Assembly: GCA_009869945.1 (NCBI GenBank)
Contig: WIXG01000080.1
Coordinates: 62,001 to 126,000, forward strand
DNA length: 64,000 nt
Reading direction: 5' to 3'
Origin: Mesaphorura yosii
Lineage: Eukaryota; Arthropoda; Collembola; Poduromorpha; Tullbergiidae
Part shown: in pieces, positions 25,301-36,096 of the stretch
Position numbering within the stretch: the stretch's first letter is position 1
Layout: each line of letters starts with the position of its first letter
Made by a program: the position numbers and the translations under genes
Notes under the pieces: model-generated
Database searches by the model: none
What the model was told of the DNA's origin: nothing
The model's input: the letters and a program-made list of their open reading frames with translations, nothing else

Positions 25301-28300
25301 ATGGCATTGCGAAGTTCCGGCTCGAATTTAGGATTTTCTAAGATGAAATCAAGGGAAGGTAACACCTTCTTTACCAAAATAGTCTTGAATGCTGCTCCGA
25401 TGCCCAATCTGATCTTGTCGACAACTGCTGGCCAGTACTCGTACGTTAACTGCAAATATTACGAAGAAACCAAGCTGAGAGTTACAGCTGTTACACCTAA
25501 ACTCCTTCAACTTACTTTCCTACTTACCCTTATAAGGAAATCTAAAAGCGTAGTTGTAATTGCGAGATGCGGCTTCAGACTATGATGCATCACAAGAATT
25601 CCTGGCTCTGTTCGAGACAAATTAGAAGTTAGAATGACTCAACAACCCGAACCAGCACATTCTATAGCTACTCACCTATATTCATAATATTGTCCTTCGC
25701 AGCGTCGAAGAGTAGCCAGTCATAAAATAACGCTAACTTTGCACTGGCTGCCGCAACAGGATTTGTGCAGGTAGTCAGCAGCCAACCAATCACAGCCCAT
25801 CTTGGAAGAATGTCGGAACATAAAATTTCGTTCGGTGGGTGTATCACTCCAACAATAAAGCGTATAAGATCCGCGCGTAGCGTCTGCGACTCCGGTGTTG
25901 ATAAGTACTGCCGTTGAAACCATTCTTGGTACCGCTTCTGCAGTCCAAACTTCACGTTCGCCGTAAGGAAGTTGAGCTTCTTCTCCATATCGGGCGTGAT
26001 TCTCAACTGGAGGTACTTTCTCGAAGTGCGCAGGGTCAGCAGCTGCACAACGCCCGAGAGATGTGGTGACAAAGCCTTCGGATTGAAATAAATGTCTCTC
26101 CACAGAGCCTCAATTTCTGGAATTTTGGCAACAGCGTGAAGTAGTCGCAGGAAGTCCCGTCCCAACCCAACTTGCTGATTCATGACCACGTCAGTGAAAT
26201 GATCTCGAATTAGATTCACCACAAAATTCACCTGCACAAAGAAATAATAAAGGGTTGTATGAGATTTGAATTCCAAAATGGGGGCTGGCACACGAAAAAA
26301 CTGAACGTTTCACTCCTACAGTCTCGCAATTTCGTTCATGCGTGTCAGCCACTCCATCAAAATGGTGGATATCCCAAGTTATTAGTACAGGACGCTTTGT
26401 TTTGCAGGGTTTGGTAAACTTCACAGTTCAACAAGTTCAGTATTTCGCCGAAGTCGAATGTTAAAATTGAAGGTTGTATACTTTGAACTGTCACTTTTTC
26501 AACTTAGAACTTAACATGTCAATACACAGTAACTTTGTGTTGCTGTTACCTCTTTTTGTCTTAAACTACTCAAGTGAGCAGGCGTGTGATCTTCTATCAG
26601 TCTTAAGTACGTGTAAATAACTGCGGCTATCAACACAGGATATTTATCTAACCATCCACTATTATCAGAATAAATATCTAGCATAGTCTCAGATAACCAC
26701 AGGTTTCTTCCAGAAATATCACCACCGGCAATCTGGCGCATGATGTTCCAACAGAGCGCTTCCGCTCCGTTCGCACTGACTTTCACCATCTCCCTGTGAA
26801 TACAATTAAATATCGTCAATTAAAATTACGAGGATTGCCCAACGCAAGCACGTACTTAATAATCCACAGGCACTGACTCCTCGAAACATCGGTTAATTTT
26901 TGGTATTTATTTATGATTATTTCTGATAGCGTCTCCAGCACAATGGTCAAGTCGCGCGATATGAAGTTCAAGTCCCGGAATGACTGGAAACAAATGAATA
27001 AAGGTTGAATTAGGCATACGCACAAAACTCAAATGCCCAAGGGCTTCATGGCACGACTTACTTTTGGTGCCAGGGCCTGATCGGTTAGAATGGTGCCTAA
27101 CAAACCGAGGCATATCTCATCGTGCTTCTGGGACTGAAATGAGGCATTTGTGAGGATGTCATGTGCCTCGCGCTCCGACAAATTTCCAACCAATCTCCCC
27201 AAGGCAGTCCGCGCTCGGTCAAGTTTCTGAAATGAAAGTAAGAATAGCAGAAATTGATATCACGTCATAGCTAAATGCAAGGAGGCACCATAATAGAAAT
27301 TTAAAAAAAAACAAGCATGCGAAACGTGAACAAACCTAAGCGTTTTATTTTGTCATTCTGACTTTTAGGGGCTTATACGTGAAGTCATTCACTCGAACGT
27401 CGTACGCTGCGCCATGTACATAATTAACCTTAAAATTACGACAGGCAAAGTCAGCAGAAAAGCAAGCCGTGGATCGCTTTTGCAAGACTGTTAACGCTTA
27501 TCCACCCTGTCTGGAGGCTGGGGCGAGCAGTGAATTATAATCTGTGAAGATTTTATGAATCATATGCAGTGTCAGAGTGTATGCATACAAAAGCCTGGTA
27601 AAATAAACTACTCCAGCCATCATTAAACCTAATCTGTTCTGTGTACTATATGTAAGTATGTCAAAACTTTGAAACGACAGGATAGGGGTAAAGAAATTTG
27701 GGGCTGACACTAAATTCAGATCATCTCGTCTTCTCGTCAACCAATATGCAAGTTTCAAATTGCCCCATTGAGAAGTGTGGAGCATACGTGTCCCGAGTCC
27801 CTCACGTCAAACCGGCGTAATCACCTACCGAATCCTACCCGGTAGGGCAGTGATTAAGAAGTATGGCGACCTCGGCCTCCTGCATTTGTGGAATTGAGCT
27901 TAAGACCTCCGTGGTGTGGTGCATGCTGGGAACTTCAGGACATCTATTACACTTGCCTTTCAAGTCATTCTTCTGACGGAAGGAGTGCACATGGCACATA
28001 TTTGCTATCACTGTGAGACTGATATCAGATATCAAGCTTAAATCTATCCAAAACTGAATTACTGAATACTTGGTCAGTCCAATCGTTTGTTCGTCAGCCA
28101 AGAGCCAAGTAGTAATTACAAAATTCATGGCGCATCAACTCTGATACACATGATGCTGTTTACGTTCTCATTCACGCCGTCTTCTGTCTGCACTCTGCAT
28201 CGTGGCTGGTCTGACTACAATTTCTGAGACTTGTAAGGTTTTCCACGAACCTACGAACGAAGTACGGACACACATACATCGAATTGCTACGTAGCTTAGC

Positions 28301-29358
28301 TTAGCTGGCAAAGTAAATTGCACAACTTTGTTGTTGCATTGCAAGGGGAAATGGTTTGGCTTTTACTCGCCTACTATTACTTGAATCTGAATTACACATA
28401 ATCAGAGACTCAACAGCACGAGCACAGAACAGGGCTCTTGCCTGTTTCTCATAGCACAGAAAGGAAAGGGTGTGCCATTGACATTTTAGCCAACCAAGAA
28501 AAATGAGACTGAGAGAATCCTCTCTGAAACACTTCAAATACTTCAAAAGCCGCAATGAACGCGATTCCGATCTTTCCGGCCATTTTGTTCCAATGACTAG
28601 TGGCCCTATCAGCCCCAAACTCCCGTCGTTTGCAGCCAGATAGTTGGTGATCATGATGGCATGCATGGTTTCCCCACAACTGATAAACACAGGCCTGTAT
28701 TTAAGTTTTAATTGTGGATTTTCGTTTTCAACGCGCAGAACACTGGGCCATACATACTTGCCCCTGCTCGAGTGCTACGTTAATTGGACCGATTGGACCC
28801 CCACGTTAGGGCTGGAATCACGAAACCCATGAGTTCAACATGAAAACAACTTGCTCAGGTTTTGAGCCAAGGCAATTCAAGGCAAATGCTGGCTCTCTCA
28901 CAACTCAACCACCCATTTTGCCAACCAAACCCAACGCAGCTCGAGCCCAGCGCATCTTCAGCTTTTAGCATGCATTCGTACACCTAAAACCAGTGTGTTT
29001 AGTAGTGAACAGTGAAGTGCAGTAAAGTTAGTTGGCTCTCTGCCTATAATACGAGTTCCCCAATAACGAGCTGCGAGAGCAGCCAACAGGAGCAGCCGTA
29101 GAGCGTAGCTGTGGGACGGAGTACAATATCCCAACTCACACCCCAGCCAGCTCAAGAACCAAGCGAGAAAAAACACGCGCACGAAATCTTTGTTTTGTAC
29201 GCGGAGACCCAACTAACTTTACAATTAAGTCACTGTTTTAAGGACGTTACCTCTTCCACTTCATCCTTGGGGTCAATCGCAGAGTAGAGGAACACTCTCG
29301 GGGTCGTGTTCGCCGAAGTCGCTTTGTCCGTTTGCATGTCAATAATGAGATCATGCAT
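22389..29358 (-). CDS. INTS3: Integrator complex subunit 3
   Basis: Nuclear subunit of Integrator, which cleaves snRNA and paused RNA polymerase II transcripts; also part of the SOSS single-stranded-DNA complex. Exons: 29251-29358, 27062-27226, 26856-26983, 26550-26793, 25676-26231, 25528-25607, 24843-25449, 24442-24757, 24196-24360, 24031-24115, 23862-23950, 23641-23789, 23400-23562, 23192-23329, 23041-23114, 22854-22969, 22389-22769; 1187 residues (human 1043). Family segments in order include [21 protein letters not shown]-like [96 protein letters not shown] and a C-terminus ending NSDSD as in human. A Ser/Thr-rich insert with an acidic patch and IKIEHPD precedes the second half. Basic clusters (KRKRGP, KKVKKRK) look like nuclear localisation signals. 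The start is taken at the upstream of two ATGs (29356-29358; the other is at 29335-29337). Confidence 0.93.
27227..29250. other. 2-kb first intron of INTS3
   Basis: It joins the codons for DPKDEVEE to those for [10 protein letters not shown]. It is by far the longest intron of this gene, where the others are mostly under 100 bases. Several open frames inside (for example 28301-28690 minus) show no recognisable motif. A regulatory element or nested gene is possible but not shown. Confidence 0.5.
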
Positions 29359-30257
29359 TTGAAATGGTCACACTGGTTCAGGAGCAGCAAGGCTCGTCTC
29401 GCGTTACCCTGAGAAAAGACGCACAGAGGAGGAAGAACCTTCCTCTACGCTCACGTTTGATCAACTGAACCCACCGAGCCAAGTGCTGCCACGAAATACC
29501 CATCCGCTGCGCTGTACGCGGCCGTGCCTGAAGCCGCAGCCTGCCTGCGTGTTATGTTGTACTTCGAAACTTCGTACTGACTCGTCCGCGCTGCTGCGTT
29601 TAGATGCACGTATATATCGTGGTGGTAGTTGGTTTCGCTGATATGGACTCGCCTGACTATGTCTACTTGCCTGGGCTGGCAACAAAGTTAGCATTGTTCG
29701 CCTCGACTTTAATACAGCCTACCAGTATAGTAGCGCAGAATACTTCGCATTACATTATTCATTTTTTCATCTTGTACCGAACCGTGCATTGCGGTTCATA
29801 GAGTTTATAGTGCTCTCGCACTGCACTGGATGATGGTGGCGGCATGCCTATGGCTATACGCTATACGACGTATGTGAGTGTTTGCGATCGCGACGGCCGC
29901 GGCCGTGTGTCCTCCCGTACGTACTTTATTGTGACTATTCGAGCGCCTGAACCAAATACGTAGGTATAGAATAAACAGAAAGCAGCGTTCGCCTTCGCGT
30001 TCACCGGATTTGATTTACCATGCACTTAAGTGTTGCGTGTAAAACCCTTCGTTTGTTCATTGTTCATCAGAACGTTGTTTTTGGGTCTTGTGCTGCATCC
30101 AGCTCAGTATTTTATGTTAATGAAACGAAGGAAATTTCTTTCTTGTACACGCTGGACTGACTTGAGAAGTAATTAATTAATCGGTCTCGTGTCAGAGTGT
30201 CAGTTTCAGATTTGTTGCATTGTGATAATTCTTTGGTTTTGAGAACTGAAAAAGAAC
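29359..30257. promoter_or_regulatory. Divergent promoter region between INTS3 and LSM3
   Basis: This 900-base gap separates two head-to-head genes. A CpG-rich core lies near 29885-29925 (alternating CG steps around GGCCGCGGCC), as expected for a broad housekeeping promoter. No TATA box is obvious. Confidence 0.45.
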
Positions 30258-30763
30258 ATGGATCCAGACAAAGAGTTGGAAGAAGAGGACCCCGTAAGTT
30301 CTAAACTGATGAGAATCTATCTCTAACTGCGACTTGAAGTGATTCGTGATTGAATAAATTCCTGCGATGACTTGTAGATTGGATCCATAAAAGACCCATT
30401 AGATCTCCTGCTCTGGAATATTGACGAAAGAGTCGTCGTTAAAATGAAGAATGAGCGAGAACTTCGAGGGAGATTAATTGTAAGTGCTTCAACAGCGTAC
30501 ACCTTCTACTGCTACGTTACGTTTGTTTGCTATTGTAAAAATTCCTAATGCGAATGCCACTTTCGGATTGATTACAGGCCTACGATCAACACTTAAACTT
30601 GGTCCTGTCCGATGTGGAAGAGACAATTACAATCATCGAGATTGACGATGAAACCTACGAAGAGATCTACAAGACCACCAAGAGAACAATTCCCATGCTT
30701 TACGTACGTGGTGATGGAGTCACATTAGTCTCGCCTCCTGTCAAAACAACGCTAGGCAAATAG
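30258..30763 (+). CDS. LSM3: U6 snRNA-associated Sm-like protein LSm3
   Basis: Subunit of the LSm2-8 ring that binds the U6 snRNA 3' end in the nucleus and of the LSm1-7 ring for mRNA decay in the cytoplasm. Exons are 30258-30293, 30378-30479 and 30578-30763, giving 107 residues (human 102). The Sm1 motif is present ([20 protein letters not shown], then [18 protein letters not shown]), followed by the family-typical VEETITII and the Sm2-like [15 protein letters not shown]. The only difference from the vertebrate length is a slightly longer acidic N-terminus. The gene lies head to head with INTS3 and tail to tail with SerRS (209 bases between stop codons). Confidence 0.95.
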
Positions 30764-30971
30764 TAGTTAGCGTCGCATAATGACGCAACTTCAGATACTG
30801 CACGGTTTCCCAATTTGTACCTTATACCGAATATTTATTCGCTATAAAAGATGAACGAATTGCTTAAGATATGAAGTTCACATTTGAAATTCAAAGAATT
30901 TATTTAATCATTTCCCCCAGAATTAGTGCAACTTGTGAAGAATTTAATGCGGGCTTAAAATGAGAACGAAC

Positions 30972-32848
30972 TCATTGTTCATTTTTGCCCTTTGCTGCAG
31001 CTGCGGCTGCACCCTCCTTCTGCTTCCTCTGTTTCTTGGATTCTTGTTGTTCAATAGGGGCCTCCTTCACGAACGGAATAAAAGTTTTGTATTTTTCTGG
31101 CATGTAAGGCTGAAGCGCTTTTGGTACATTCACACCCTCCTCAGTTTGATGGACCTATTTTAGAAACGCAATTCAGTAATCGCAATTCACAAACCTGTTG
31201 ATGAAATCGCGGGTTGGAATTTTGTATTACCTCTAAGATGGCGCAGATACACCTCGTCGTGGCGCACATAGTTGCGTTCAGCATGTGAACATAAGGTGTC
31301 GGTCCTGCACCAGCCTTTGTTTGTCCGTACCTTATGCGAAGTCTTCGGCTCTAATTAACACAAGGGAATATGAAATTAAATTAATGAGAATGAAGAACAA
31401 CAACCGTCCACACGAATTTGAATTCCTTTACCTGGTAGTCAGTGCAATTAGATGCTGAGACAAGTTCGCGGAAGCAGCCAGAGCTTGGAAACCAAGCTTC
31501 CAAATCCCACTTCTTAGCAGCAGCATTGTTCAACGCGCCTGAAACAATACAAACGACCTGGTAAGGCACTTCAAGTGCCTGACAGTAATCCTCAGCGTTG
31601 CCGATCATTTCATCCAACATTTTCCAAGACAAGTCATCATGTGGTGAAGTAATGCAAAATTGCTCGATCTGGCAAGGAGTTATAATCAAAATCAAAGTCC
31701 TGCTCAATTCAAAAGTACATTCTGTGCATGTGCATACCTTATCAAATTGGTGTACTCGGAAAATTCCACGCGTGTCTCGTCCGTGAGCACCAACCTCTTG
31801 CCGAAAGCAGGATGATATTCCGGCGTACTTGATAGGAAGCGAAGCCTCTGACAGCCATTCATCACGATGAAAGGCAGCAATCGGTTGCTCGGAAGTAGCA
31901 ATTAAATACTTCTCATCAATATCGTCAACCTTCTCAGAGCCTTTCCCGACGACCTTGTACAACTCCTCGTCGAACTGCGATAACTGTGCTACTTCTCTCA
32001 TGATCTCCTTCCTCATAAAGTATGGAGTGTAAAGTGGTGTGTAGCCTTTGTCTCCGAGTATTCTCAGGGCTAACTGAACTAGGGCTTGTTGCAGAAAAAC
32101 TGCTGGGCCAGTTAAATAATATCCACGACCTCCGGCTGTCACAGCACCCCTTTCTAAGTCCGCGCCTCCTATCATCTGCGGGTCAGAAAATCGGAATTTT
32201 AGATCAAGACAAAAAATCTTGTATTCGAGTGAAACACTTACGACAATCAAATCTACATGGGAATACTTCTTCTTCATTGTACAGTCCCCCCATGTTCGTT
32301 CCACCCGATTATTATCTTCGTTGTCATCGACTGGAACAGATGGGTGCAATATATTTCCAATTTCTCGTAAGGATTCATTCCGACCCTCCTCCGTTTCTAG
32401 CAATAACTTTGCGTTTTCTTCAAACTTCCGATCAAGCTGAGTCTTAAATTGTTTCAGCTGGCCTAAACTGAGAGTTTGTAGAAACTCTTGCTCAACCTAA
32501 AACAAAATGCATTGCATTTAACTAAACCTTACGTACAATACGCTAGCGATACGCTAAACAGCTAAACTGTCCTATGCGAATTAATACCTCATGAAACACG
32601 ATACCATCTTGAAGATCAGTTGCACCAACTTCCTCCTTCTTCTTCATTTTCTCTCCAATAAATTTGGAAGTCAAATTTTTCAACCTGTTGTAAGAATCTG
32701 CCACGAACCGAAGCTGACGCCATTCCGTGTCCTTCTTAATTACAGTTTCCACCAACGCGACGTCCTTAAACCGATTCTTTTGATTCTCCAACATCTTGGC
32801 AGCGCTGCCTCCCTTGTCATCACGGAATAAGTCAATGTCGAGCGTCAT
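30972..32848 (-). CDS. SARS1: Cytosolic seryl-tRNA synthetase
   Basis: Class II synthetase that charges tRNA-Ser and tRNA-Sec in the cytoplasm. Exons are 32588-32848, 32242-32496, 31738-32175, 31432-31668, 31231-31350 and 30972-31154, giving 497 residues (human 514). It has the N-terminal coiled-coil tRNA-binding arm ([40 protein letters not shown]), and motif 2 around [20 protein letters not shown]. The serine site region follows ([18 protein letters not shown]), as does motif 3 ([16 protein letters not shown]). The basic C-terminal tail (KKQRKQKEG) is typical of the eukaryotic enzyme. A minus-strand AATAAA (plus TTTATT, 30899-30904) lies about 70 bases past the stop. Confidence 0.95.
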
Positions 32849-33534
32849 CTTTATATTCCAATTCCTCAGAAACCCGGAATCTAATAGCGGTCACCAGCAA
32901 AACTGGAAAATTACAAGGCCGTTTTTAGTTTTTAGTCTTTATCGAGTTCTCAGACTTTCTCAACGACGAAGGGAAGACGGTGGGCGGACCTTTAGTTGAC
33001 CGAATTGGTACTTAGTTGTTGATTCTATTTACCGGTTGAAATTAGTTGATGAAACCGGTGTTTTTGTTGGCAATATGGTTGTTATTTGCACGGTAAACAG
33101 AAGAGTTCCAGCGTTGTATCAATTCGCGATTGAAATATCTCTTCTACACCTCAGGAAAAATGAAACACAGATGATGAAACGTGATGTGTCAATTGATAAG
33201 CTAGTTTAGTTTTGGTGATTCTAGTTCTGAAGGCAGTACAAACCGTATGCCTTTCCTCGTCGCAACTTGATCAATTTGGAAGAGCAAGCCGCGTGTGCTC
33301 TCGCTCTGTGCGGTCTTTTGTATAGTGCACTTGACATATTTTAGTCCCGACTCCCGAGTGCCTTGTCTCATTCAAGAAAACTCCACCAAGTTCAGTGCAT
33401 ACATACTACGGTTCTTCCCGCAGCCAGCCGTAAACAAAAACATCAACTCGAATTTAAAGTCACTCGCATTGATTTTGGCCATTTGGTCATTCATCATTTC
33501 TGGAAGATTTTTGTATTTGCCAGATCAATAAACA
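32849..33534. promoter_or_regulatory. Divergent promoter region between SARS1 and BORCS6
   Basis: The two genes read away from each other over 686 bases. I see no TATA box or other clear element. Confidence 0.4.
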
Positions 33535-34624
33535 ATGGAGCATCATAAGGACGATTCAAACGAGCCTGATGATAATCAGGTAACATTGATGACTTCACTT
33601 CACCCAACCAATAGAATGCCCAACTAATTCATATTCCTTTCAACTTTTACTCAGGCTATGACCAGCTCCTATCATGAAATCATTGTAAACAAGTCATTGA
33701 TGGGTGCAGCCTCGTCGAATTCCTCAAGCGCAGCGACGGATTTGTTGCAATCTTCGACTGAACAGCTTGAAGAAGGAGCGAAGAAGTTGTTTGATAAGGC
33801 ACGCAATTACTGGGTGGGCGATCTAAGTCGCGAAGGAATTGTCTCGCAAGAAGGGAAGCAAGTAACATACGTGACCCAAGACCTAAACGAGAAGATAAAA
33901 CTAGCAAGCCCAACCAGGGATGCGCAAATTCAAGAACGTAAGGCAAAAGCCCATTGAAATTCTATCGCACGAGTGGCTGACATTTTGGAACTAGGCAATG
34001 GCATTCGCATAATTGTAATTCGTAGAAGTTTACCAGAAACGTCGTATCACTTCCGGATCAGAGACAAGCAGGAGTTTGCTTGAACGCTCTTCATTGTCCT
34101 CGTCAATTCATTCCGCTGATGATATTAATATGGTCATCAATGACATAGAATTGGAAGCCAAGAAACTGGCATCTTCTATTGATTCTCTTAACGAGAACTT
34201 GACTGGCGTCCTTCATTCCGTGCGTAATTATTGTGGTCTAATTTCATTCTTCTGTTAGGACATGATGCTAATTTTCAACATTTTACAGTTATCGTCCATG
34301 ACGGTGGACTGCACTTTCGTTGCATGCGACGGAGTGACACAACGTAAGATCCAATTAGACATTTCTTCTGGAAGTTCTTGTTACAATAAGATTCTTTGCT
34401 GTTAGTTTGTGATACCGCGGACGCATCCATAAAAGTGATGTACCAAGTCATGGCGAAGACGGAAGAACTGAATAAAGCTGTCAAACCCGTCTATGCCATC
34501 CATCAACAGCTGTAAGATTAAGCACTAAAGACTGTCAGAGAATGCTGAATTGAGAAATAAACTTTTTGCATTTTTCAGAAAGGACACGAAGAGGCTACTA
34601 GATAAAGTGGAGGCAGAGCTTTAG
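33535..34624 (+). CDS. BORCS6: BLOC-1-related complex subunit 6 (lyspersin)
   Basis: Subunit of BORC, the complex on the lysosome surface that recruits Arl8 and kinesin for outward movement. Exons are 33535-33579, 33655-33937, 34026-34219, 34289-34343, 34406-34511 and 34579-34624, giving 242 residues. The conserved C-terminal helical domain is clear: DINMVINDIELEAKKLASSI, SLNENLTGVLHSLSSMTVDC, CDTADASIKVMYQVMAKTEE, LNKAVKPVYAIHQQLKDTKR. The N-terminal half is low-complexity, as in vertebrate BORCS6. Polyadenylation signals are at 34719-34724 and 34749-34754, facing UQCR11 on the other strand. Confidence 0.88.
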
Positions 34625-34974
34625 TTAATGTCAAAAAGAACAGAAGAAAAGATCAAATTATTTTCTCCTTTTGCAATGGTTTCTAGTTCTAGTCCTCTTT
34701 GATGTACTGAACTCATTAAATAAATTAAATATACCTATTCCCAACATGAATAAAGAATTGCATTTCTACTTCTGAAGCAAAACAATACATGTGAAACGTC
34801 TCTTCATCATCTCTCAACAGTTTATTGATTGCTAATGCAAGTTGACTATGATTAAGAGAATTTGAACACAGTGCCACTATAATTAAGAAACTATTTACAT
34901 CAGATTTGTTAATAATGGTTACATATCGAATTCGTTAATTCGCTCGACTAAATTGATATACCTCAATAGTGCTT
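34625..34974. other. Tail-to-tail gap between BORCS6 and UQCR11
   Basis: It contains plus-strand AATAAA at 34719-34724 and 34749-34754 and a minus-strand signal at 34821-34826, so the two 3' UTRs probably overlap slightly. Nothing else is seen. Confidence 0.5.
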
Positions 34975-35265
34975 TTAATCTTTCTTGTATTTGCCATTGT
35001 AGAATGGAATCCAATCACAAATGACACGCCAGTCCGTGAAGTAGCAAAGTGCGACCCCACTGGCTGCCCCGTAAATAAGTGCCGATGGTATCCTAATGTC
35101 AAACAGTAACAATTTAAATAATTAAAATCCGGTGACCCACAGCTAGCATCAAAGCGGGTAGCACTTTGGCTATCGTCATAATAACGCATTGTCTTCAACT
35201 TCAGCGTATCCTTACCAGTTTTTAACCTGCTCCATTTGACGCTTGCCAAATACGAAACCACTCAT
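34975..35265 (-). CDS. UQCR11: Cytochrome b-c1 complex subunit 10 (UQCR11)
   Basis: Small single-span subunit of respiratory complex III in the mitochondrial inner membrane. Exons are 35216-35265 and 34975-35092; from this ATG the protein has 55 residues (human 56). The match runs through the whole protein: RQMEQVKNWIPSALIYGAAS, GVALCYFTDWRVICDWIPFY, NGKYKKD. The frame is open 27 codons further upstream to an ATG at 35346 with a basic, presequence-like N-terminus (MLGKLVSGPLSRSLRPNQV). The downstream start is chosen because it reproduces the family length. A minus-strand AATAAA lies at 34821-34826. Confidence 0.85.
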
Positions 35266-35346
35266 GTCACGTTTGCCTGTGACCTTGATGACTTGGTTTG
35301 GCCGCAGAGAGCGGGACAGAGGGCCTGATACAAGTTTTCCCAGCAT

Positions 35347-36096
35347 GCTGTTCTAAATCAATATCAAATCGAAAGGTTGATTAAAATTAATGATGTTGGA
35401 TTGAAACGTCGCGTCGGTGAAAACCTGGCGGAAACGAACTTACTTATGTGTACTGCTGTCGGCCCTTGATATCACTTACCCGACGATGAGACCAATAAAT
35501 TGAAATTTTGCAATTTAGAACTCAATTTAATTAAGAAATTCTTCGAATCGATGTATCCAAATCGGACGAGAAAACACGTTCAGATTCTGATGGATTCTGT
35601 CTGGTCTACTCTGCAGAGGGTTTTCATGCGCTTATTTTAGACTTGTGAAATGCGAAGTAACAAATGATATTGGTGCAGAATGGCTAGAATCAAAAGGTGC
35701 AACGCTGCAACTTTACAAGGTGGTAGAGTAGAATAAGATTTTTCCACCTTATTTTTGACATTTTGACCATTTAAATAAATTTCGATTGTGGCAACACGTC
35801 TGCAGGCTGACACTGAGTTACTGATGAAGCAATGAAGTCGAACAATTTATTAATTCACCCAATCAGTTTATACTAACATCCTTACACTACATGCACAAAC
35901 CCACTGGTAGCAAAATCTTCATATAAATACTTGACTAATTTTCCCTTTTATTATAATTACTTAGCAATAGGAATTGGAAAAAGAACTTAACAAAAGAATT
36001 TTGACAAGGCGGCTGAATGATGACTTAATGATTAGCAAGAATTCCATAGGCTTTCAGTATCCAGCCGCTCGCTCTTCACTTCATATCAATGTTCGT
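35347..36096. other. Gap between UQCR11 and AsnRS
   Basis: It should hold the UQCR11 promoter and the AsnRS 3' UTR, with a minus-strand AATAAA (plus TTTATT, 35947-35952) about 145 bases past the AsnRS stop. No gene is seen. Confidence 0.45.

Noticed and set aside
28301..28690. Open frames inside the long INTS3 intron as a nested gene
   Set aside because: The translated text shows no recognisable domain, and two frames are open at once, typical of chance.
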